Shown here piece after piece: positions 6,568 to 7,270 of a stretch of DNA of 7,270 nt. Within the stretch, counting starts at the first letter, position 1. Every line of letters starts with the position of its first letter. The position numbers were made by a program, and so were the translations under genes. Under the pieces are notes generated by a model, which made no database searches, was not told the DNA's origin, and saw only the letters and a list, made by a program, of their open reading frames with translations. Source of the DNA: Candidatus Geothermarchaeota archaeon (lineage in GTDB: Archaea > Thermoproteota > Nitrososphaeria > Geothermarchaeales > JDFR-13); NCBI GenBank assembly GCA_015522055.1, contig WAMZ01000066.1:1-7270 (forward strand). Direction: 5' to 3'.

Positions 6568-7270
6568 GCTATCGACCTCCACTTCGATATCTGCTTCATA
6601 CTATATATTAAGTCCATAGGTATATCCAAGACTTCAGCCAAAGCATTCTCGATCGCCTCCCTATCCTCCGAATCCAGGACAGCCATCTCATGAGCCCTCA
6701 TAAGGGTATATGGATAGCCACCTCCTCTAACTGCATCTACATATATAGCCCTATGTATATCATCGATAGACTCGTGCCTCAACGCTTCGGATGGAAACTC
6801 CACCCTCAAAATGTTCCTATCACCAATTTTTAGGTAGAAACAGAGGATCTCCAAACCATATTCGTCCAAGATAGTGTTGTGAACCCTGAAAAGCGGGGAC
6901 CTCTCACCTCTTGATAGAACCCTATCCATCAAAGCCTTATCAGGAATAAATACATCAACCTCATGGCCAGCCGACTCAATGGTTTTAGCAATATCCCTTG
7001 CCTTCGTATAGAATACCCCTATAGGAATAGCCCCATCGCTAATTACCTTAGATAAAATAGACCTAATAATCCCTATATATCGCTCCCTCTTATTACGTGA
7101 CCACTTAACAGTATAAATCATATTGAGGGACTCGTCAAGGAATATAAACCTATGGTCCCCATCGAGTGCACCCGACAATGCTTCTGCAACTCTAGACTCA
7201 TGCAACTTAATCTCTATATCGTTATCCCAATCATCGGGGACCCCAAAAACCATCCTCGGTACGGCCCCCC
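6564..7270 (-). CDS. nurA: NurA nuclease (5' part missing)
   Basis: NurA is the dimeric nuclease that sits on the HerA ring and degrades the 5' strand at DNA ends. The visible frame has an ATG at 7251-7253 (229 residues), but it stays open to the window edge (...G-A-V-P-R before that Met). NurA is usually 300-350 residues, so the true start and the first catalytic aspartate probably lie outside. Numbering from Met 7253, visible family features are ESRVAEAL (19-26, a likely metal-binding Glu), FLDESL (38-43, equivalent to the LDGSL motif with Asp40), GVFYTKARD (79-87), LRVEFP (149-154), and GYPYTLMRAHE (179-189). In the last, Tyr180 and His188 are eight residues apart, the spacing I recall for the C-terminal catalytic Tyr and His of Sulfolobus NurA. 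The stop TGA (6564-6566) overlaps the next ATG. Placement first in the operon differs from the herA-mre11-rad50-nurA order described in Sulfolobus. Confidence 0.88.
   Translation of the reverse strand, partial: GAVPRMVFGVPDDWDNDIEIKLHESRVAEALSGALDGDHRFIFLDESLNMIYTVKWSRNKRERYIGIIRSILSKVISDGAIPIGVFYTKARDIAKTIESAGHEVDVFIPDKALMDRVLSRGERSPLFRVHNTILDEYGLEILCFYLKIGDRNILRVEFPSEALRHESIDDIHRAIYVDAVRGGGYPYTLMRAHEMAVLDSEDREAIENALAEVLDIPMDLIYSMKQISKWRSIA
6575..6580 (-). promoter_or_regulatory. Ribosome binding site fixing the start of the HAS-barrel-like gene
   Basis: The minus strand reads GGAGGT, a perfect archaeal Shine-Dalgarno core, followed by seven bases and the ATG at 6565-6567. It is the strongest initiation signal in the window and lies inside the 3' end of nurA, which argues for the ATG rather than the upstream in-frame GTG. 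Confidence 0.75.

Noticed and set aside
1..7270. Strong pyrimidine excess of the plus strand along the whole window.
   Set aside because: All genes are on the minus strand and thermophile mRNAs are commonly purine-rich, so this needs no special explanation.
1..7270. CRISPR arrays, tRNA or rRNA genes, insertion sequences.
   Set aside because: No regularly spaced repeats, cloverleaf-like segments, transposase motifs or terminal inverted repeats were seen; the window is almost entirely coding.

Overview
The window looks like chromosomal DNA from an archaeon, most likely a thermophilic member of the Thermoproteota. The reasons are the HerA-NurA-Mre11-Rad50 gene set, an archaeal geranylgeranyl reductase, heavy use of ATA (Ile) and AGG (Arg) codons, ribosome binding sites matching the archaeal 16S 3' end (GGTGAT, GGAGGT, AGGTG), and a purine-rich coding strand. 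I cannot name a genus from sequence alone.

Everything supportable lies on the minus strand, so transcription runs from right to left. In that order the genes are: nurA (5' end outside the window, stop at 6564), a 209-residue stand-alone HAS-barrel-like protein (6567-5938), herA (about 5960-4206), mre11 (4199-2997), rad50 (2994-691), a 57-base spacer, and a geranylgeranyl reductase family flavoprotein (starts at 633, 3' end outside the window). The first five genes overlap or lie 2-6 bases apart and almost certainly form one translationally coupled operon. The spacer at 634-690 is the only non-coding stretch. It carries a Shine-Dalgarno site, a possible TATA element and a perfect 12-bp palindrome, so the reductase may have its own regulated promoter.

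The operon encodes the archaeal double-strand-break end-resection machinery. In the established model, Mre11-Rad50 binds and opens a DNA end, and the HerA hexameric translocase with the NurA nuclease dimer degrades the 5' strand to leave a 3' overhang for RadA. All four core proteins keep their main catalytic motifs where visible.

The most interesting item is the small gene between nurA and herA. Its first ~130 residues resemble the N-terminal HAS barrel of HerA, and in particular the HAS barrel of the HerA encoded next to it, but it has no ATPase domain. In HerA the HAS barrel is the surface that docks NurA. A free HAS-like subunit encoded exactly between the two partners is therefore a candidate accessory or adaptor of the HerA-NurA machine. 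Secondary points are a HerA with altered conserved motifs, a Rad50 with an SbcC-like Walker B/D-loop and short coiled-coil arms, several start-site decisions settled by ribosome binding sites (a TTG start for rad50), and a possible operator before the reductase.
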